In this document: positions 42,975 to 54,320 of the stretch, in pieces
How positions within the stretch are numbered: the stretch's first letter is position 1
Layout: each line of letters begins with the position of its first letter
NCBI RefSeq assembly: GCF_021729865.1
Contig: NZ_CP063400.1
Span: 4,712,001 to 4,776,000, forward strand
Length of the DNA: 64,000 nt
From: Hydrogenophaga sp. SL48
GTDB lineage: Bacteria > Pseudomonadota > Gammaproteobacteria > Burkholderiales > Burkholderiaceae_C
Reading direction: 5' to 3'
Translations under genes and position numbers: made by a program
The notes under the pieces: generated by a model
What the model saw: the letters and a program-made list of their open reading frames with translations, nothing else
What the model was told of the DNA's origin: nothing
The model's database searches: none

Positions 42975-43912
42975 GGCGCGCTCCTCGCATTGGCCGTGTC
43001 GCTGGCCGGGCGCCGGGGTTTGGCGGCGGCATCCGGCAGCGGCGACGGCGGCAGGCCCTGACCCACGGGGGTGAGCACCAGCACATGCAGCGCACCCTGC
43101 ACGCGCGCGAGCGGCGTGCAGTTGATGCGGGTGAACGACGATTCGGCGCGGCGCTCGACGCGGGCGATTTTCGCGACCGGGAGGCCAGCTGGGTAGACGC
43201 CATCGACACCGCTGGTGGTGAGCAGGTCGCCTTCGGCGATGTCGGCATTGGACAGCGTGTAGCGCAACTCCATGCCATCGCCGTCCACCCCGGGCTGGCC
43301 GTAGACCACACTGCGCACGCCGGTGCGCGAGTTGAGCACGGGGATCGCCTGATCGCGGTCGATCAGCAGCGTCACCTCCGACACCAGCGGGTAGACGCGC
43401 GTCACCTGCCCCAGCACGCCGCTGTCGTCGATGACGGGCGAGCCCGCCACCACGCCGTGGGTCTGCCCCCGGTCGATCACGACCTTGCGCGAGTACGGGT
43501 CGGCCGCGTCGTAGAGCACCTGGGCGCCGGTGGTGGGCGTGGTGATGCGCTCGCGCATCACCAGCAGCTCGCGCAGGCGCCGGTTTTCCAGCTCGAGTTG
43601 TTCGAGCTGCAGGGAGCGTTCAGCCTGCGACGCCAGCTTCTTCTGGGCCAGGGCTTCATTCTGCTGGGCCTGGTGCAGGCTGGTGAAATAACCGCCCGCC
43701 TGACCGACCGCTTCAATGGGCTGCAGCACCAGCCACTGCACCGGGTACAGCGCCGTGGCCAGCGCGCTGCGCAGCGGCGCGGTGACGCCGAAGCGCGTGT
43801 CCGCCACCATCAGGAACAGCGCCACGGCGCTGAAGACCATCAGTTTGGACAGGGCCGATGGCCCCTGTTTGAAGAACGGGGGAGGCGTGCGGTCCAGGGT
43901 GCCCAGTGGCAT
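42971..43912 (-). CDS. mreC: Rod-shape-determining protein MreC
   Basis: 313 residues. N-terminal membrane helix (LSKLMVFSAVALFLMVADTRF), a coiled coil around 70-105, then the two beta-barrel domains with QVLYDAADPYSRKVVIDRGQ, VAGSPVIDDSGVLGQVTRV and GDLLTTSGVDGVYPAGLPV. Periplasmic scaffold that contacts PBP2. The Pro-rich C-terminal 45 residues are variable in the family. Confidence 0.93.
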   Translation of the reverse strand: MPLGTLDRTPPPFFKQGPSALSKLMVFSAVALFLMVADTRFGVTAPLRSALATALYPVQWLVLQPIEAVGQAGGYFTSLHQAQQNEALAQKKLASQAERSLQLEQLELENRRLRELLVMRERITTPTTGAQVLYDAADPYSRKVVIDRGQTHGVVAGSPVIDDSGVLGQVTRVYPLVSEVTLLIDRDQAIPVLNSRTGVRSVVYGQPGVDGDGMELRYTLSNADIAEGDLLTTSGVDGVYPAGLPVAKIARVERRAESSFTRINCTPLARVQGALHVLVLTPVGQGLPPSPLPDAAAKPRRPASDTANARSAP

Positions 43913-43965
43913 GGATGGGTGGGCTCGCTAGGGCGTGATTGGAGCCGGGAACCGGCGCCGTGCCT

Positions 43966-45272
<1,307 letters not shown>

Positions 45273-45572
45273 ATGTCCCTGACCTTGTCCGACATCGGGC
45301 GCATCGCCAATCTGGCGCGCCTTGAACTCTCCGGGCCCCAAAGCGAGCGCATGCTGGGCCAGCTCAACGGCTTCTTCGACATCGTTGACCAGATGAACGC
45401 GGTGGACACCACCGGCGTGGAGCCGCTGGCCCACCCCACCGCCGTGATCGACCACGTGAGCCTGCGTCTGCGCCCGGACGTGGCCAGCGAACCCAACAAC
45501 CGCGAAGCCAACCAGAGGAGCGCCCCCGCCGTTGAGCGCGGCCTGTTCCTCGTGCCGAAAGTGATCGAATGA
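45273..45572 (+). CDS. gatC: Asp-tRNA(Asn)/Glu-tRNA(Gln) amidotransferase subunit C
   Basis: 99 residues. [19 protein letters not shown] and [21 protein letters not shown] are the GatC signature; it ends with the usual FLVPKVIE. It stabilises the GatAB complex. The stop overlaps the gatA start (ATGA). Confidence 0.96.
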   Translation: MSLTLSDIGRIANLARLELSGPQSERMLGQLNGFFDIVDQMNAVDTTGVEPLAHPTAVIDHVSLRLRPDVASEPNNREANQRSAPAVERGLFLVPKVIE

Positions 45573-47065
45573 GTTCCAAGCAGATCCATGAGATGGGCGT
45601 GGCCGAACTGGCTGGCGCCATCGCCGACAAGACAACGTCCGCCGCCGAGGCGGCGCAAGCCCTGCTGGCGCGCGCGAAGCAGCACGCTGGGCTGGGCGCC
45701 TACCTGGCGTTCAACGAAGACCTGACGCTCGCGCAGGCGAAGGCCGCCGACGCGCGTGTGGCTGCGGGCGAACGCGGCCCGCTGCTCGGCGTGCCGCTGG
45801 CGCACAAGGACATCTTCGTCACCCAGGGCTTTCCCTCCACCGCCGGCAGCAAGATGCTGGCCGGTTACCAGAGCCCGTTCGACGCCACCGTGGTGAGCCA
45901 GCTCGCCGCCGCCGGCGCCGTGACCCTGGGCAAGCTCAACTGCGACGAGTTCGCCATGGGCTCGGGCAACGACAACTCGGCCTACGCGCCGGTGCACAAC
46001 CCCTGGGACACGGCCCGCGTGCCCGGCGGCTCCTCGGGCGGCTCGGCCGCCGCCGTGGCCGCTCGCCTGGTGCCCGCCGCCACCGGCACCGACACCGGCG
46101 GCTCGATCCGCCAGCCCGCCAGCTTCACCGGCATCACCGGCATCAAGCCCACCTACGGCCGTTGTTCGCGCTACGGCATGGTGGCCTTCGCCTCCAGCCT
46201 CGATCAGGCCGGTCCGATGGCGCGCAGCGCCGCCGACTGCGCCACGCTGCTGACGGCGATGGCCGGCCCCGACATCGACCGCGATTCCACCAGCCTCGAC
46301 CACCCGGCCGAGGACTACACGCGCTTGCTGGGCCAGCCGCGCGAAGGAGCCAGCGCTGCTCAGCCGCTCAAGGGCTTGCGCATCGGCCTGCCGAAAGAGT
46401 TCTTTGGCGAAGGTTGCGCGCCCGACGTGCTGGCCGCCGTGCGCGCCGCGTTGTCCGAATATCAAAAGCTCGGCGCCACGCTGGTCGACATCTCGCTGCC
46501 GCGCACCGAGCTGTCCATCCCGGTCTACTACATCATCGCGCCGGCCGAAGCGTCGTCCAACCTCAGCCGCTTTGACGGCGTGAAGTTCGGTCACCGCGCC
46601 GCCAAGTTCGACGACCTGGCCGACATGTACAAGAAGTCGCGCAGCGAAGGCTTCGGGCCCGAGGCGCAGCGCCGCATCATGATCGGCACCTATGTGCTGA
46701 GCCACGGTTACTACGACGCGTACTACCTCAAGGCGCAACAGATCCGCCGCCTGATCGCTCAGGACTTCCAGAGTGCCTTTGCGCAGTGCGACGTGATCGC
46801 CGGCCCGGTGGCGCCCACGGTGGCCTGGAAGATCGGCGAGAAGAGCGACGACCCGGTCGCCAACTACCTGGCCGACATCTACACCCTGTCCACCTCGCTG
46901 GCCGGCCTGCCGGGCATGAGCGTGCCGGCCGGTTTCGGCGCTGCGAACATGCCGGTGGGCCTGCAACTGGTGGGCAACTATTTCAAGGAAGGTGAATTGC
47001 TGCAGACCGCGCACGCCTTCCAGCAGGCCACCGACTGGCACACCCGCACGCCTTCGGGATTCTGA
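45569..47065 (+). CDS. gatA: Asp-tRNA(Asn)/Glu-tRNA(Gln) amidotransferase subunit A
   Basis: 498 residues. Amidase that releases ammonia from glutamine. The catalytic Ser-cisSer-Lys triad lies in VPLAHKDIF and [18 protein letters not shown], with [17 protein letters not shown]. It acts with GatB to make Gln-tRNA or Asn-tRNA by transamidation. Two bases separate it from gatB. Confidence 0.97.
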   Translation: MSSKQIHEMGVAELAGAIADKTTSAAEAAQALLARAKQHAGLGAYLAFNEDLTLAQAKAADARVAAGERGPLLGVPLAHKDIFVTQGFPSTAGSKMLAGYQSPFDATVVSQLAAAGAVTLGKLNCDEFAMGSGNDNSAYAPVHNPWDTARVPGGSSGGSAAAVAARLVPAATGTDTGGSIRQPASFTGITGIKPTYGRCSRYGMVAFASSLDQAGPMARSAADCATLLTAMAGPDIDRDSTSLDHPAEDYTRLLGQPREGASAAQPLKGLRIGLPKEFFGEGCAPDVLAAVRAALSEYQKLGATLVDISLPRTELSIPVYYIIAPAEASSNLSRFDGVKFGHRAAKFDDLADMYKKSRSEGFGPEAQRRIMIGTYVLSHGYYDAYYLKAQQIRRLIAQDFQSAFAQCDVIAGPVAPTVAWKIGEKSDDPVANYLADIYTLSTSLAGLPGMSVPAGFGAANMPVGLQLVGNYFKEGELLQTAHAFQQATDWHTRTPSGF

Positions 47066-47067
47066 TC

Positions 47068-48606
47068 ATGAGCAACACAAGCAAATCCCTCCTGGTGCAA
47101 GGCTACGAAGTCGTGATCGGCTTCGAGACCCACGCCCAGCTCGCCACGCAATCCAAGATCTTCAGCCGCGCGCCCACGGCGTTTGGCGCCGAGCCCAACA
47201 CGCAGGCCTGCGCGGTGGACCTGGCCCTGCCCGGCACGCTGCCGGTGATGAACCGCGGCGCGGTCGAGCACGCCATCCGCCTGGGCCTCGCGCTGGGTTC
47301 GCACATCGCCGAGCAGAGCGTGTTCGCACGGAAGAACTACTTCTACCCCGACCTGCCCAAGGGCTACCAGATCAGCCAGTTCGAGATCCCGGTGGTGCAG
47401 GGCGGCGAGGTGAGCTTCTTCCTCGGTGACGAGAAGAAGACGGTGCGCCTGGTGCGTGCTCACCTCGAAGAAGACGCGGGCAAGAGCCTGCACGAAGAGT
47501 TCCACGGCCAGAGCGGCATCGACCTGAACCGCGCTGGCACGCCGCTGCTGGAGATCGTGACCGAGCCCGACATGCGCTCCAGCGCCGAGGCGGTGGCCTA
47601 CGCGAAAGAGCTGCACAAGATCGTGACCTGGATCGGCGTCTGCGACGGCAACATGCAGGAAGGTTCGTTCCGCTGCGACGCCAACGTCTCGGTGCGCAAG
47701 CCCGGTGCGCCGCTGGGCACCCGCCGCGAGATCAAGAACCTGAACTCGTTCAAGTTCATGCAGCAGGCGATCGACTACGAGATCCGCTGGCAGATCGAGC
47801 AGATCGAAGACGGCCACGCCATCCAGCAGGCCACGGTGCTTTTCGACCCCGACACCGGCGAGACGCGCGCCATGCGCACCAAGGAAGACGCGGCCGACTA
47901 CCGCTACTTCCCCGACCCGGATCTGCCGCCGCTGGTGATCGCGCGTTCGTGGGTGGATGAGGTGAAGGCCGGCATGCCCGAGCTGCCGCGCCAGATGGCC
48001 GAGCGCCTGGTGCAGACCTATGGGCTGCCCGAATACGACGCCACCACGCTCACGCAGAGCCCGGCGATGGCGGCCTACTTCGAGACCACGGCCAAGGCCA
48101 GCGGCCAGTCCAAGATGGCCAGCAACTGGATCATGGGCGAGGTCTCGCGCCGCCTGAACAACGAAGAGAAGGACATCGCCCAGGTGCCTGTGGGCGCCGA
48201 CACGCTGGCTGCGCTGCTCAAGCGCATCGCCGACGGCACGGTGTCCAACAACGCCGCCAAGCAGGTGATGGACGCGCTGTGGGCGGGAAAGGATGCGTCG
48301 TTGCTCGCGGGCTCACTACCGGCGATTTCCGGTCAGTTTGTGTCGGGAGAAAGCACTGCACTTGAGAAAAGCCTCGATGTCATCGATCGACTTGTTGACG
48401 AAATGGGCCTCAAGCAGATGAACGACAGCGGTGCGCTGGAAAAAATCATCGACGAGGTGATGGCCGCCAACGCACCCATGGTCGAGCAGTTCCGCGCAGG
48501 CAAGGACAAGGCATTCAACGCCCTGGTGGGCCTGGTCATGAAGGCCAGCAAGGGCAAGGCCAACCCGCAACAGGCCAACGACCTGCTGCGCCAGAAACTG
48601 CAATAG
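47068..48606 (+). CDS. gatB: Asp-tRNA(Asn)/Glu-tRNA(Gln) amidotransferase subunit B
   Basis: 512 residues. [40 protein letters not shown] and [18 protein letters not shown] mark the kinase-like catalytic domain. A helical and YqeY-like tail ([19 protein letters not shown]) binds tRNA. Last gene of gatCAB; a repeat separates it from the convergent DUF4124 gene. Confidence 0.97.
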   Translation: MSNTSKSLLVQGYEVVIGFETHAQLATQSKIFSRAPTAFGAEPNTQACAVDLALPGTLPVMNRGAVEHAIRLGLALGSHIAEQSVFARKNYFYPDLPKGYQISQFEIPVVQGGEVSFFLGDEKKTVRLVRAHLEEDAGKSLHEEFHGQSGIDLNRAGTPLLEIVTEPDMRSSAEAVAYAKELHKIVTWIGVCDGNMQEGSFRCDANVSVRKPGAPLGTRREIKNLNSFKFMQQAIDYEIRWQIEQIEDGHAIQQATVLFDPDTGETRAMRTKEDAADYRYFPDPDLPPLVIARSWVDEVKAGMPELPRQMAERLVQTYGLPEYDATTLTQSPAMAAYFETTAKASGQSKMASNWIMGEVSRRLNNEEKDIAQVPVGADTLAALLKRIADGTVSNNAAKQVMDALWAGKDASLLAGSLPAISGQFVSGESTALEKSLDVIDRLVDEMGLKQMNDSGALEKIIDEVMAANAPMVEQFRAGKDKAFNALVGLVMKASKGKANPQQANDLLRQKLQ

Positions 48607-48627
48607 GGAAAGGGGGCGCACGACCGG

Positions 48628-48737
48628 CTGCCCAGCCGGAGCGCGTGCCCCAACCCAGAAAACGCCGTGGAACCGGCTTCGCCGGGCCACTGGCGTTGTT
48701 CCCCAGGGGGGAGGCCGCGTCAGCGGTGCAGGAGGGT
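48628..48737. repeat. Dispersed palindromic repeat R15, type A inverted
   Basis: AAACGCCGTGGAACCGGCTT, TTCCCCAGGGGGGAGGCCGC and AGCGGTGCAGGAGGG fill the gap between convergent gatB and the DUF4124 gene, where a stem could act as a two-way terminator. Confidence 0.65.
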
Positions 48738-49408
48738 TACCTCGCCGTCCAGAGCGTCTTCAGCTTGGCCAGCTCTTCGTCAAACCGCGCATTGACGCGC
48801 TGTTTTTCCTTGCCCTGATCGTTCAGGAAGCGGGTTTGTATCTGAATCTGCTCCGCGTTGTCCTCGATCTTCCGCTTGAGCCAGGACGGCGCCTTGGTGA
48901 CGTCGTTCTGATAGAACTCCAGTTCGATGTCGATGTCTCGACGCTGTTTGACCAGTTCTTCCCCACGCTTCTTCACCGCACCGATCACGTCGTCGATCTG
49001 GGCCAGTGCCTCGGCGCGTTCCTTGTCGTGCACCGCCTGGTTGGGGTAACGGATCAGCAGCGCTCGGTCCCGTCGTTTTTCTTCTGCCGCACGCGAACGT
49101 TCGGCGTCTTCCTGTTTTTTCTGCGCATCGAGGCGGGCGCGCTCCTCGGCGGTGTAACTCGGGGGCAGCACCCGTTTGACCACGCCGGAGCTGTTCAGCT
49201 CGCGCTGTTCGCGATCCAGACAGTCGACGATGGGGCGGTCGGAGGTGATGCGTCGCCCTTTGCTGTCGACGCAGCTGTAGATGCCCGCCTTGCCTTTGTC
49301 CTGCGCCAGCGCGACAGAACAGAGCGACATCGCCACAACACCCAGCGCCGCATGTCGCAGCGCGTGGGCCACCGGGATCGAAGTGAAAACGGGCAAGGGA
49401 TTCCTCAA
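48737..49408 (-). CDS. DUF4124-like exported protein
   Basis: 223 residues. An N-terminal signal peptide (LGVVAMSLCSVALAQ) precedes a short DUF4124-type domain, IYSCVDSKGRRITSDRPIVDC, then a long charged coiled coil (ARLDAQKKQEDAERSRAAEE onward). Probably periplasmic; function unknown. The TTG at 49408 overlaps the pyrE stop; a GTG at 49372 would give a tidier signal peptide, so the start is uncertain. Follows pyrE in the same direction. Confidence 0.8.
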   Translation of the reverse strand: MRNPLPVFTSIPVAHALRHAALGVVAMSLCSVALAQDKGKAGIYSCVDSKGRRITSDRPIVDCLDREQRELNSSGVVKRVLPPSYTAEERARLDAQKKQEDAERSRAAEEKRRDRALLIRYPNQAVHDKERAEALAQIDDVIGAVKKRGEELVKQRRDIDIELEFYQNDVTKAPSWLKRKIEDNAEQIQIQTRFLNDQGKEKQRVNARFDEELAKLKTLWTAR

Positions 49409-50121
49409 GCGACGCCGTAGCGTTCGCGGTAGGCCAGTACGCGGTCGCGGTGGCTGGTTGGTTCGTCTCCCATGTGCATCGTCAGATAGTGCAGCAAATC
49501 CGACAGCCTCGCAATGGCGCAGACCTGCATCCCCAGCTGGCGTTGCACATATTGCACCGCACTGTGGTCCACGTCACGCACCTGTCCGTCGGGGCCCACT
49601 TCGGTGGCTTTCTCCTGGCGGTCCAGCGCGATCACCACCGCGTGCGGTGTGGCGCCGGCGGCCTGGATCAGCGCGATCGACTCGCGCGCAGCGGTGCCGG
49701 CGCTCATGACGTCGTCGACGATCAGCACCCTGCCCTTGAGTGGCGCGCCGACCAGCGAACCGCCTTCGCCGTGGTCCTTGGCTTCCTTGCGGTTGTAGGC
49801 AAACGGCACGTTGCGTCCCAGGCGCGCGAGTTCGATCGCGACCGCCGCGCCCAGCGGGATGCCCTTGTAGGCGGGGCCGAAGATCATGTCGAATTCGATG
49901 CCGCTCTGAACCAGGGCTTGTGCATAAAATTGCGCGAGCCGGCCGAGTTTGGCGCCGTCGTCGAACAGGCCGGCGTTGAAAAAGTAGGGCGAGAGCCGCC
50001 CGGCCTTGGTCTTGAACTCGCCAAAGCGCAGCACGCCCGAGTCCACGCAGAACTGCACGAAGTCCTGCGCCAGCGCACCGTCTTTTGTTCCGGCAGCCGC
50101 CGAGCCCGCTTCCAACACCAT
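49405..50121 (-). CDS. pyrE: Orotate phosphoribosyltransferase PyrE
   Basis: 238 residues. Converts orotate and PRPP to OMP in pyrimidine synthesis. The PRPP-binding motif is VLIVDDVMSAGTAARES; upstream FGPAYKGIPLGAAVAIEL and YNRKEAKDHGEGG are family blocks. ATG at 50121 has AAGGAA in front; its codon overlaps the divergent xthA start in one CCATGG. Confidence 0.96.
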   Translation of the reverse strand: MVLEAGSAAAGTKDGALAQDFVQFCVDSGVLRFGEFKTKAGRLSPYFFNAGLFDDGAKLGRLAQFYAQALVQSGIEFDMIFGPAYKGIPLGAAVAIELARLGRNVPFAYNRKEAKDHGEGGSLVGAPLKGRVLIVDDVMSAGTAARESIALIQAAGATPHAVVIALDRQEKATEVGPDGQVRDVDHSAVQYVQRQLGMQVCAIARLSDLLHYLTMHMGDEPTSHRDRVLAYRERYGVA

Positions 50122-50923
50122 GGGGAATTCCTTGTTCAAACTGACCAGCCTCAACCTCAACGGCATCCGCTCCGCCAGCAACAAAGGGCTGGAGGCGTGG
50201 CTCGCCGGGCACCAGCCCGATTGTATTTGTGTGCAGGAAGTCAAGGCCCAGGCGCCGGACGTGGGCGGGCGCTTCGAGGCCATCGCCGGTCTCAAGGGGC
50301 ACTTTCACTTCGCCGAGAAGAAGGGCTATTCCGGCGTCGCCGTGTACACGCGCCATGAGCCCAGCGACGTGGTGGTGGGCTTCGACGGCGGCGAGTTCGA
50401 TGCCGAAGGCCGCTACGTGGAGCTGCGCTTCGACACGCCCAAGGCGAAGCGCTCCATCATCAGCGTGTACTGCCCCAGCGGGTCTTCAGGCCCCGAGCGG
50501 CAGGAGGCCAAGTACCGCTTCCTCGACGTGTTCTACCCGCACCTGATGGCGCTGAAGGGCCAGCGCGACTTCATCATCTGCAGCGACGTCAACATCGCGC
50601 ACCAGAACGCCGACCTGAAGAACTGGCGCAGCAACCAGAAGAACAGCGGCTTCCTGCCCGAAGAGCGCGCCTGGATGACCAAGCTGCTGAGCGAGGGCGG
50701 GCTGGTGGACGTGTACCGCCAGCTCCAGCCCGACACCACCGACACCTGCTACACGTGGTGGAGCAACCGAGGCCAGGCCTACGCGAACAACGTGGGGTGG
50801 CGGCTCGACTACCACCTGGCCACGCCGGCGCTGGCGGCCCACGCCAAAACCGAATCCATCTACAAGGCCGAGAAGTTCAGCGACCACGCGCCCATCACGA
50901 TCGAATACGACTTCAGCCTCTGA
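50120..50923 (+). CDS. xthA: Exodeoxyribonuclease III / AP endonuclease (ExoA type)
   Basis: 267 residues. LTSLNLNGIRSASNKGLEAWL, CVQEVKAQ (catalytic Glu), SDVNIAHQNADLKNWRSN and RLDYHLATPAL with SDHAPI close the exonuclease-endonuclease-phosphatase fold. Repairs abasic sites. The ATG at 50120 lies in the same CCATGG as the pyrE start on the other strand; a TTG at 50132 is a possible alternative. Each gene's promoter must therefore lie inside the other. Confidence 0.93.
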   Translation: MGNSLFKLTSLNLNGIRSASNKGLEAWLAGHQPDCICVQEVKAQAPDVGGRFEAIAGLKGHFHFAEKKGYSGVAVYTRHEPSDVVVGFDGGEFDAEGRYVELRFDTPKAKRSIISVYCPSGSSGPERQEAKYRFLDVFYPHLMALKGQRDFIICSDVNIAHQNADLKNWRSNQKNSGFLPEERAWMTKLLSEGGLVDVYRQLQPDTTDTCYTWWSNRGQAYANNVGWRLDYHLATPALAAHAKTESIYKAEKFSDHAPITIEYDFSL

Positions 50924-50940
50924 GCTGAATCGGATTGTTT

Positions 50941-51279
50941 TCAGTGGCGTGTCGGCAGCTGCGCCTGCAGCGAGCGCACCTGCTGCTCCAGCGTCTCGAT
51001 GCGCTGGATGTGGTCCAGCAGCAAGGCCACGGCAAACAGGTCGAGATCGAAGTCCAGCCGCAGCTTGCTGACGGTGCGCATGCGCGTGACGCAGTCGGCG
51101 CTGAACAGGCGCAGGTCCGCCTCGGACGGGCCGGTCTGCAGCGGCCGCAGTGCGCCGTATTCCACCAGCTCGTCCACGTCGGCGGTGGTGATGCCGCAGA
51201 CCCGCGCCAGCTCGGGCAGCGTGACGCTCTGCACCTCGTCGAGCCAGACCCATTCAACGGCTTGCATGTTGGTGTTCAT
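50941..51279 (-). CDS. cbpM: Chaperone modulator CbpM
   Basis: 112 residues. A MerR-like helical domain with VTLPELARVCGITTADVDELV and YGALRPL, then a C-terminal helix (IQRIETLEQQVRSLQAQ). It binds the J-domain of CbpA and holds its activity down. ATG overlaps the cbpA stop by 4 bp. Confidence 0.9.
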   Translation of the reverse strand: MNTNMQAVEWVWLDEVQSVTLPELARVCGITTADVDELVEYGALRPLQTGPSEADLRLFSADCVTRMRTVSKLRLDFDLDLFAVALLLDHIQRIETLEQQVRSLQAQLPTRH

Positions 51280-52187
51280 GAAGTGGCTCCTGTTGGCGCG
51301 GTGCGCGGGTGGAATGAAGAGTCTTTGGCGAGTGCTTCGAATAGCTCGCGTTCGCGCTCGGTGAGGGTGGCGGGCACGTCGATCAGCACCACGGCGTAGA
51401 GGTCGCCCGGGGCACTGCGGCCGTTCGCCAGGCCGCGCCCGCGCAGCCGCAGCTTGCGGCCCGAGCGCGTGCCGGGTGGCACGGTCAGCGTCACCGGGCC
51501 GTCCAGTGTGGGCACCTCGGCTTCCGTGCCCAGCGCCGCTTCCCAGGGCGTGAGCATCAGGTCGAAGTACAGGTCCTGGTGGTCGGTGCGGAAAATGCGG
51601 TGCGGCGCCAGCGTGATGTGCAGGTAGATGTCGCCATCGGCGCCGCCGTTCTGGCCCTTGCCGCCTTGGCCGCGCAACCGCAGCTTCTGGCCATCGCGCA
51701 CACCGGGCGGCACGGTCACTTCCAGCGTGCGCTCCTGGCCACCGTCGTCCAGGCTCAGGTGCACGGTGCGTCCGCGGTGGGCGTCTTCCAGGCTGATGCG
51801 AATGGTGGTTTCCAGATCGCGCCCGTCCCGGGGCAGCGGGCCCTGGCGCGGATCGCGGCGGCCCCGGCCCATGGCGGCGAGCAGGTCTTCGAGGTCCATC
51901 TCGTCAAACGCCGAGCCGTTGGTGGCGTGGTCGTGGCCCCATTGAGGCGGCGGCGAAAACGGCTCACCGGCGGGGTGCCTGCCCAGCTCGTCGTAGGCGG
52001 CGCGTTTTTCGGGGTCCTTCAGCGTCGCGTAGGCCTCGGCCACTTCCTTGAAGCGGGCCTCGGCCCCGGGCGCCTTGGACATGTCCGGGTGGTGCTCGCG
52101 GGCGAGCTTGCGGTAGGCCTTCTTGATGGCGTCGAGGCCCGCGTCGCGCGGCACGCCCAGGGCGGCGTAATAGTCTTTGTACTTCAT
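51276..52187 (-). CDS. cbpA: DnaJ-family curved-DNA-binding protein CbpA
   Basis: 303 residues. J-domain with YYAALGVPRDAGLDAIKKAY and HPD at 33-35, a Gly/Pro-rich linker, and two substrate-binding beta-domains (DLETTIRISLEDAHRGRTVH, LDGPVTLTVPPGTRSGRKLR). No zinc-finger region, as in CbpA rather than DnaJ. Co-chaperone and nucleoid-associated protein. ATG at 52187 begins MKYKDYYA, the family start. Operon with cbpM. Confidence 0.94.
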   Translation of the reverse strand: MKYKDYYAALGVPRDAGLDAIKKAYRKLAREHHPDMSKAPGAEARFKEVAEAYATLKDPEKRAAYDELGRHPAGEPFSPPPQWGHDHATNGSAFDEMDLEDLLAAMGRGRRDPRQGPLPRDGRDLETTIRISLEDAHRGRTVHLSLDDGGQERTLEVTVPPGVRDGQKLRLRGQGGKGQNGGADGDIYLHITLAPHRIFRTDHQDLYFDLMLTPWEAALGTEAEVPTLDGPVTLTVPPGTRSGRKLRLRGRGLANGRSAPGDLYAVVLIDVPATLTERERELFEALAKDSSFHPRTAPTGATS

Positions 52188-52661
52188 GCAGGACTCCCGG
52201 GGGACAGCTTGGTGGAGCTGAAAAAGCGGGTCTGTGCGCTGGCGCACCCTGGGTCTCAAGCACGCCCCTTGCAGCTGGCTGAAGCGCTGCTGTCCTTCGC
52301 TGCGATGGCACCCTGGGTGGATTCTGCCGCTGCGCCGGTTCACGCTGCAAGCAGCGTCTTCAGTTTGCCCGAAGCGATCAACCGACTCAAGTCGGTGCCT
52401 TCGTCGAACCGTCCCGCTCTGCGGTTGGAACCTCGGTGCCGAGGAGCCAAAGGCCCCGCACTTCCGGTAAGAGGTGCTTTTTGCCGGCATCGGGTGCCTG
52501 GTCGGCGGGTGTCTTCCGGCGGGTGGCTGGAAGAGATGGTCGGCAAAGTTGGTGAACGCATTACAGTGGCGCCAGCGTCATCTGTCCAATACCGATTGTG
52601 TGACGTGCCATCTTGAAGCAAGATGGATGACGCCGTCCTGACCCCCCATTCCTTATCCACC
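52188..52661. other. Intergenic region between cbpA and the LysR gene
   Basis: 474 bp holding the two divergent promoters. On the minus strand a frame at 52340-52561 ends RFDEGTDLSRLIASGKLKTL followed by two Ala, which looks protein-like; upstream of that the frame is poor. It may be a small gene or a decayed fragment. An inverted repeat lies at 52608-52626 just before the LysR start. Confidence 0.4.
52608..52626. promoter_or_regulatory. Inverted repeat upstream of the LysR gene
   Basis: CCATCTTG and CAAGATGG form a perfect 8-bp inverted repeat with a 3-base centre, 36-54 bp before the LysR ATG. The place and symmetry suit an autoregulatory operator. Confidence 0.4.
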
Positions 52662-53618
52662 ATGGAACTTCGACAGCTGCGCTACTTTGTGGCCATCGCC
52701 GACAGCGGCAGCTTTTCCAAGGCGGCCGAACGGGTGTTTGTCGCCCAGTCGGCGCTCAGCCACCAGGTGGCCCAGCTCGAAGACGAGCTGGGTGTCGGGC
52801 TCTTTCACCGCTCACGCCGCGGTGTGGAGCTGACCGACGCCGGGCAGCGCTTTTTCCCGCACGCGGTGTCGATCCTGCGGCAGGCCGAGGAGGCGCTGCG
52901 CAGCGCGCGCGACACCGACGACGAGCCGCGTGGCAAGGTGGTGTTTGGCATCCCGCACAGCGCCTCCAACGCGCTGGCGCTGCCGCTGCTGCGCGAAGTC
53001 CACCAGCGCTTCCCCCGGATCGAGCTCGAACTGACCGAGGAACTCACGGGCAACCTCACGCGGCAGCTGCGCACCGGGCAGATCAACCTGGCCGTGTTGT
53101 TCGACGATGGCCACCTGGGCGGTTTCACCAGCGCGGGCCTGCTGAGCGAGCAGCTGTGCCTGATCGAGCCCGCCGGGCCCGGCACCACCTCGGCCGCGAC
53201 GATCACGCTGGCCCAGGCACTGGCGCGGCCGCTGATCCTGCCGGCGAGTCCGCACGGCGTGCGCCCCCTCATCGAGGCGGCTGCGGCCCGGGCCGGTCTG
53301 GCGCCGCCCCAGGTGTTTGCCGACATCAGCTCCATCAGCATCCTGCGCACCACGCTGCTGGCCGGGCTCGGCCGCACCTTGTTGCCCGTCATGCCGCTGC
53401 GGCCGGAAATCGAAGCCGGTCTGCTGGTGGCGACGCCGGTGGTGAACCCGCCCCTGGAGCGGGTCCTGGTGCTCTGCGCATCGGTCCACATCCCCTTGTC
53501 ATCCGCGTCCCAGGCCGTGGCCGGGCTGGTGGTGGCGCTGGTGCAGCGCCTCTGCACCGAGGGGCACTGGCCGGGTGGAACCCTGCTGCGTGGCGATGCC
53601 AGCGTTCCACCGACCTGA
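52662..53618 (+). CDS. LysR-family transcriptional regulator (CynR/NAC-like)
   Basis: 318 residues. MELRQLRYFVAIADSGSFSK and FVAQSALSHQVAQLEDELGV form the helix-turn-helix; a substrate-binding-like domain follows. ATG at 52662 is the family start. No divergent metabolic gene adjoins it except cbpA 474 bp away, so its target is unclear; it is followed 43 bp later by an MBL-fold hydrolase gene that could be co-transcribed. Confidence 0.9.
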   Translation: MELRQLRYFVAIADSGSFSKAAERVFVAQSALSHQVAQLEDELGVGLFHRSRRGVELTDAGQRFFPHAVSILRQAEEALRSARDTDDEPRGKVVFGIPHSASNALALPLLREVHQRFPRIELELTEELTGNLTRQLRTGQINLAVLFDDGHLGGFTSAGLLSEQLCLIEPAGPGTTSAATITLAQALARPLILPASPHGVRPLIEAAAARAGLAPPQVFADISSISILRTTLLAGLGRTLLPVMPLRPEIEAGLLVATPVVNPPLERVLVLCASVHIPLSSASQAVAGLVVALVQRLCTEGHWPGGTLLRGDASVPPT

Positions 53619-53661
53619 TTGATACAGTACCGCCAGTCCCTCAAAGCCGACCCCGAGACCC

Positions 53662-54300
53662 ATGTTCCAGTACCGCACCGTTCCCGTCACCGCTTTTGCC
53701 CAGAACTGTTCCATCGTCTGGTGCGATGAAACGATGGACGCCGCCATCATCGACCCGGGGGGCGATCTGGAGCGCTTGCTGGCCGAGGTGAAGCGCCTGG
53801 GCGTCACGCTCAAGGCGATCTGGCTCACCCACGCCCACATCGACCACGCGGGCGGCACGGCCGAACTCGCCGCCCGGCTGAATCTGCCGATCATCGGCCC
53901 GCACCCCGGCGACCAGTTCTGGATCGACGGCCTGCCACAGCAGAGCGCCATGTTCGGTTTTCCGCCGGCGGGACATTTCACGCCCACGCGCTGGCTGGCC
54001 GATGGCGACACGGTGCAGATCGGCCACTGCATCCTCAACGTGCGCCATTGCCCTGGCCACACGCCGGGCCATGTGGTGTTTCAGTCGCCGGAGGCGCAGC
54101 GCGCGTTTGTGGGCGACGTGCTGTTCGCCGGCAGCATCGGGCGCACGGACTTTCCGCAAGGGAATCATGCGCAGCTGATCAGCAGCATCCGGGAGCGCCT
54201 CTGGCCCATGGGCGACGAGACGGTGTTCATCCCCGGGCATGGCCCGGAGAGCACGTTGGGCGAAGAGCGGCGGTTCAATCCGTATGTGAACGGGGGCTGA
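53662..54300 (+). CDS. Metallo-beta-lactamase-fold hydrolase (glyoxalase II-like)
   Basis: 212 residues. The zinc-binding motif is THAHIDHAGG (H57, H59, D61, H62), followed by RHCPGHTPGHVVF, VGDVLFAGSIGRTDFP and IPGHGPESTLGEE. This is the short glyoxalase-II-like group that hydrolyses thioesters; the exact substrate is unknown. ATG at 53662 starts MFQYRTVPVTAFAQNC. Confidence 0.9.
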   Translation: MFQYRTVPVTAFAQNCSIVWCDETMDAAIIDPGGDLERLLAEVKRLGVTLKAIWLTHAHIDHAGGTAELAARLNLPIIGPHPGDQFWIDGLPQQSAMFGFPPAGHFTPTRWLADGDTVQIGHCILNVRHCPGHTPGHVVFQSPEAQRAFVGDVLFAGSIGRTDFPQGNHAQLISSIRERLWPMGDETVFIPGHGPESTLGEERRFNPYVNGG

Positions 54301-54320
54301 GTGCCCGCCTTTTCACTGGA

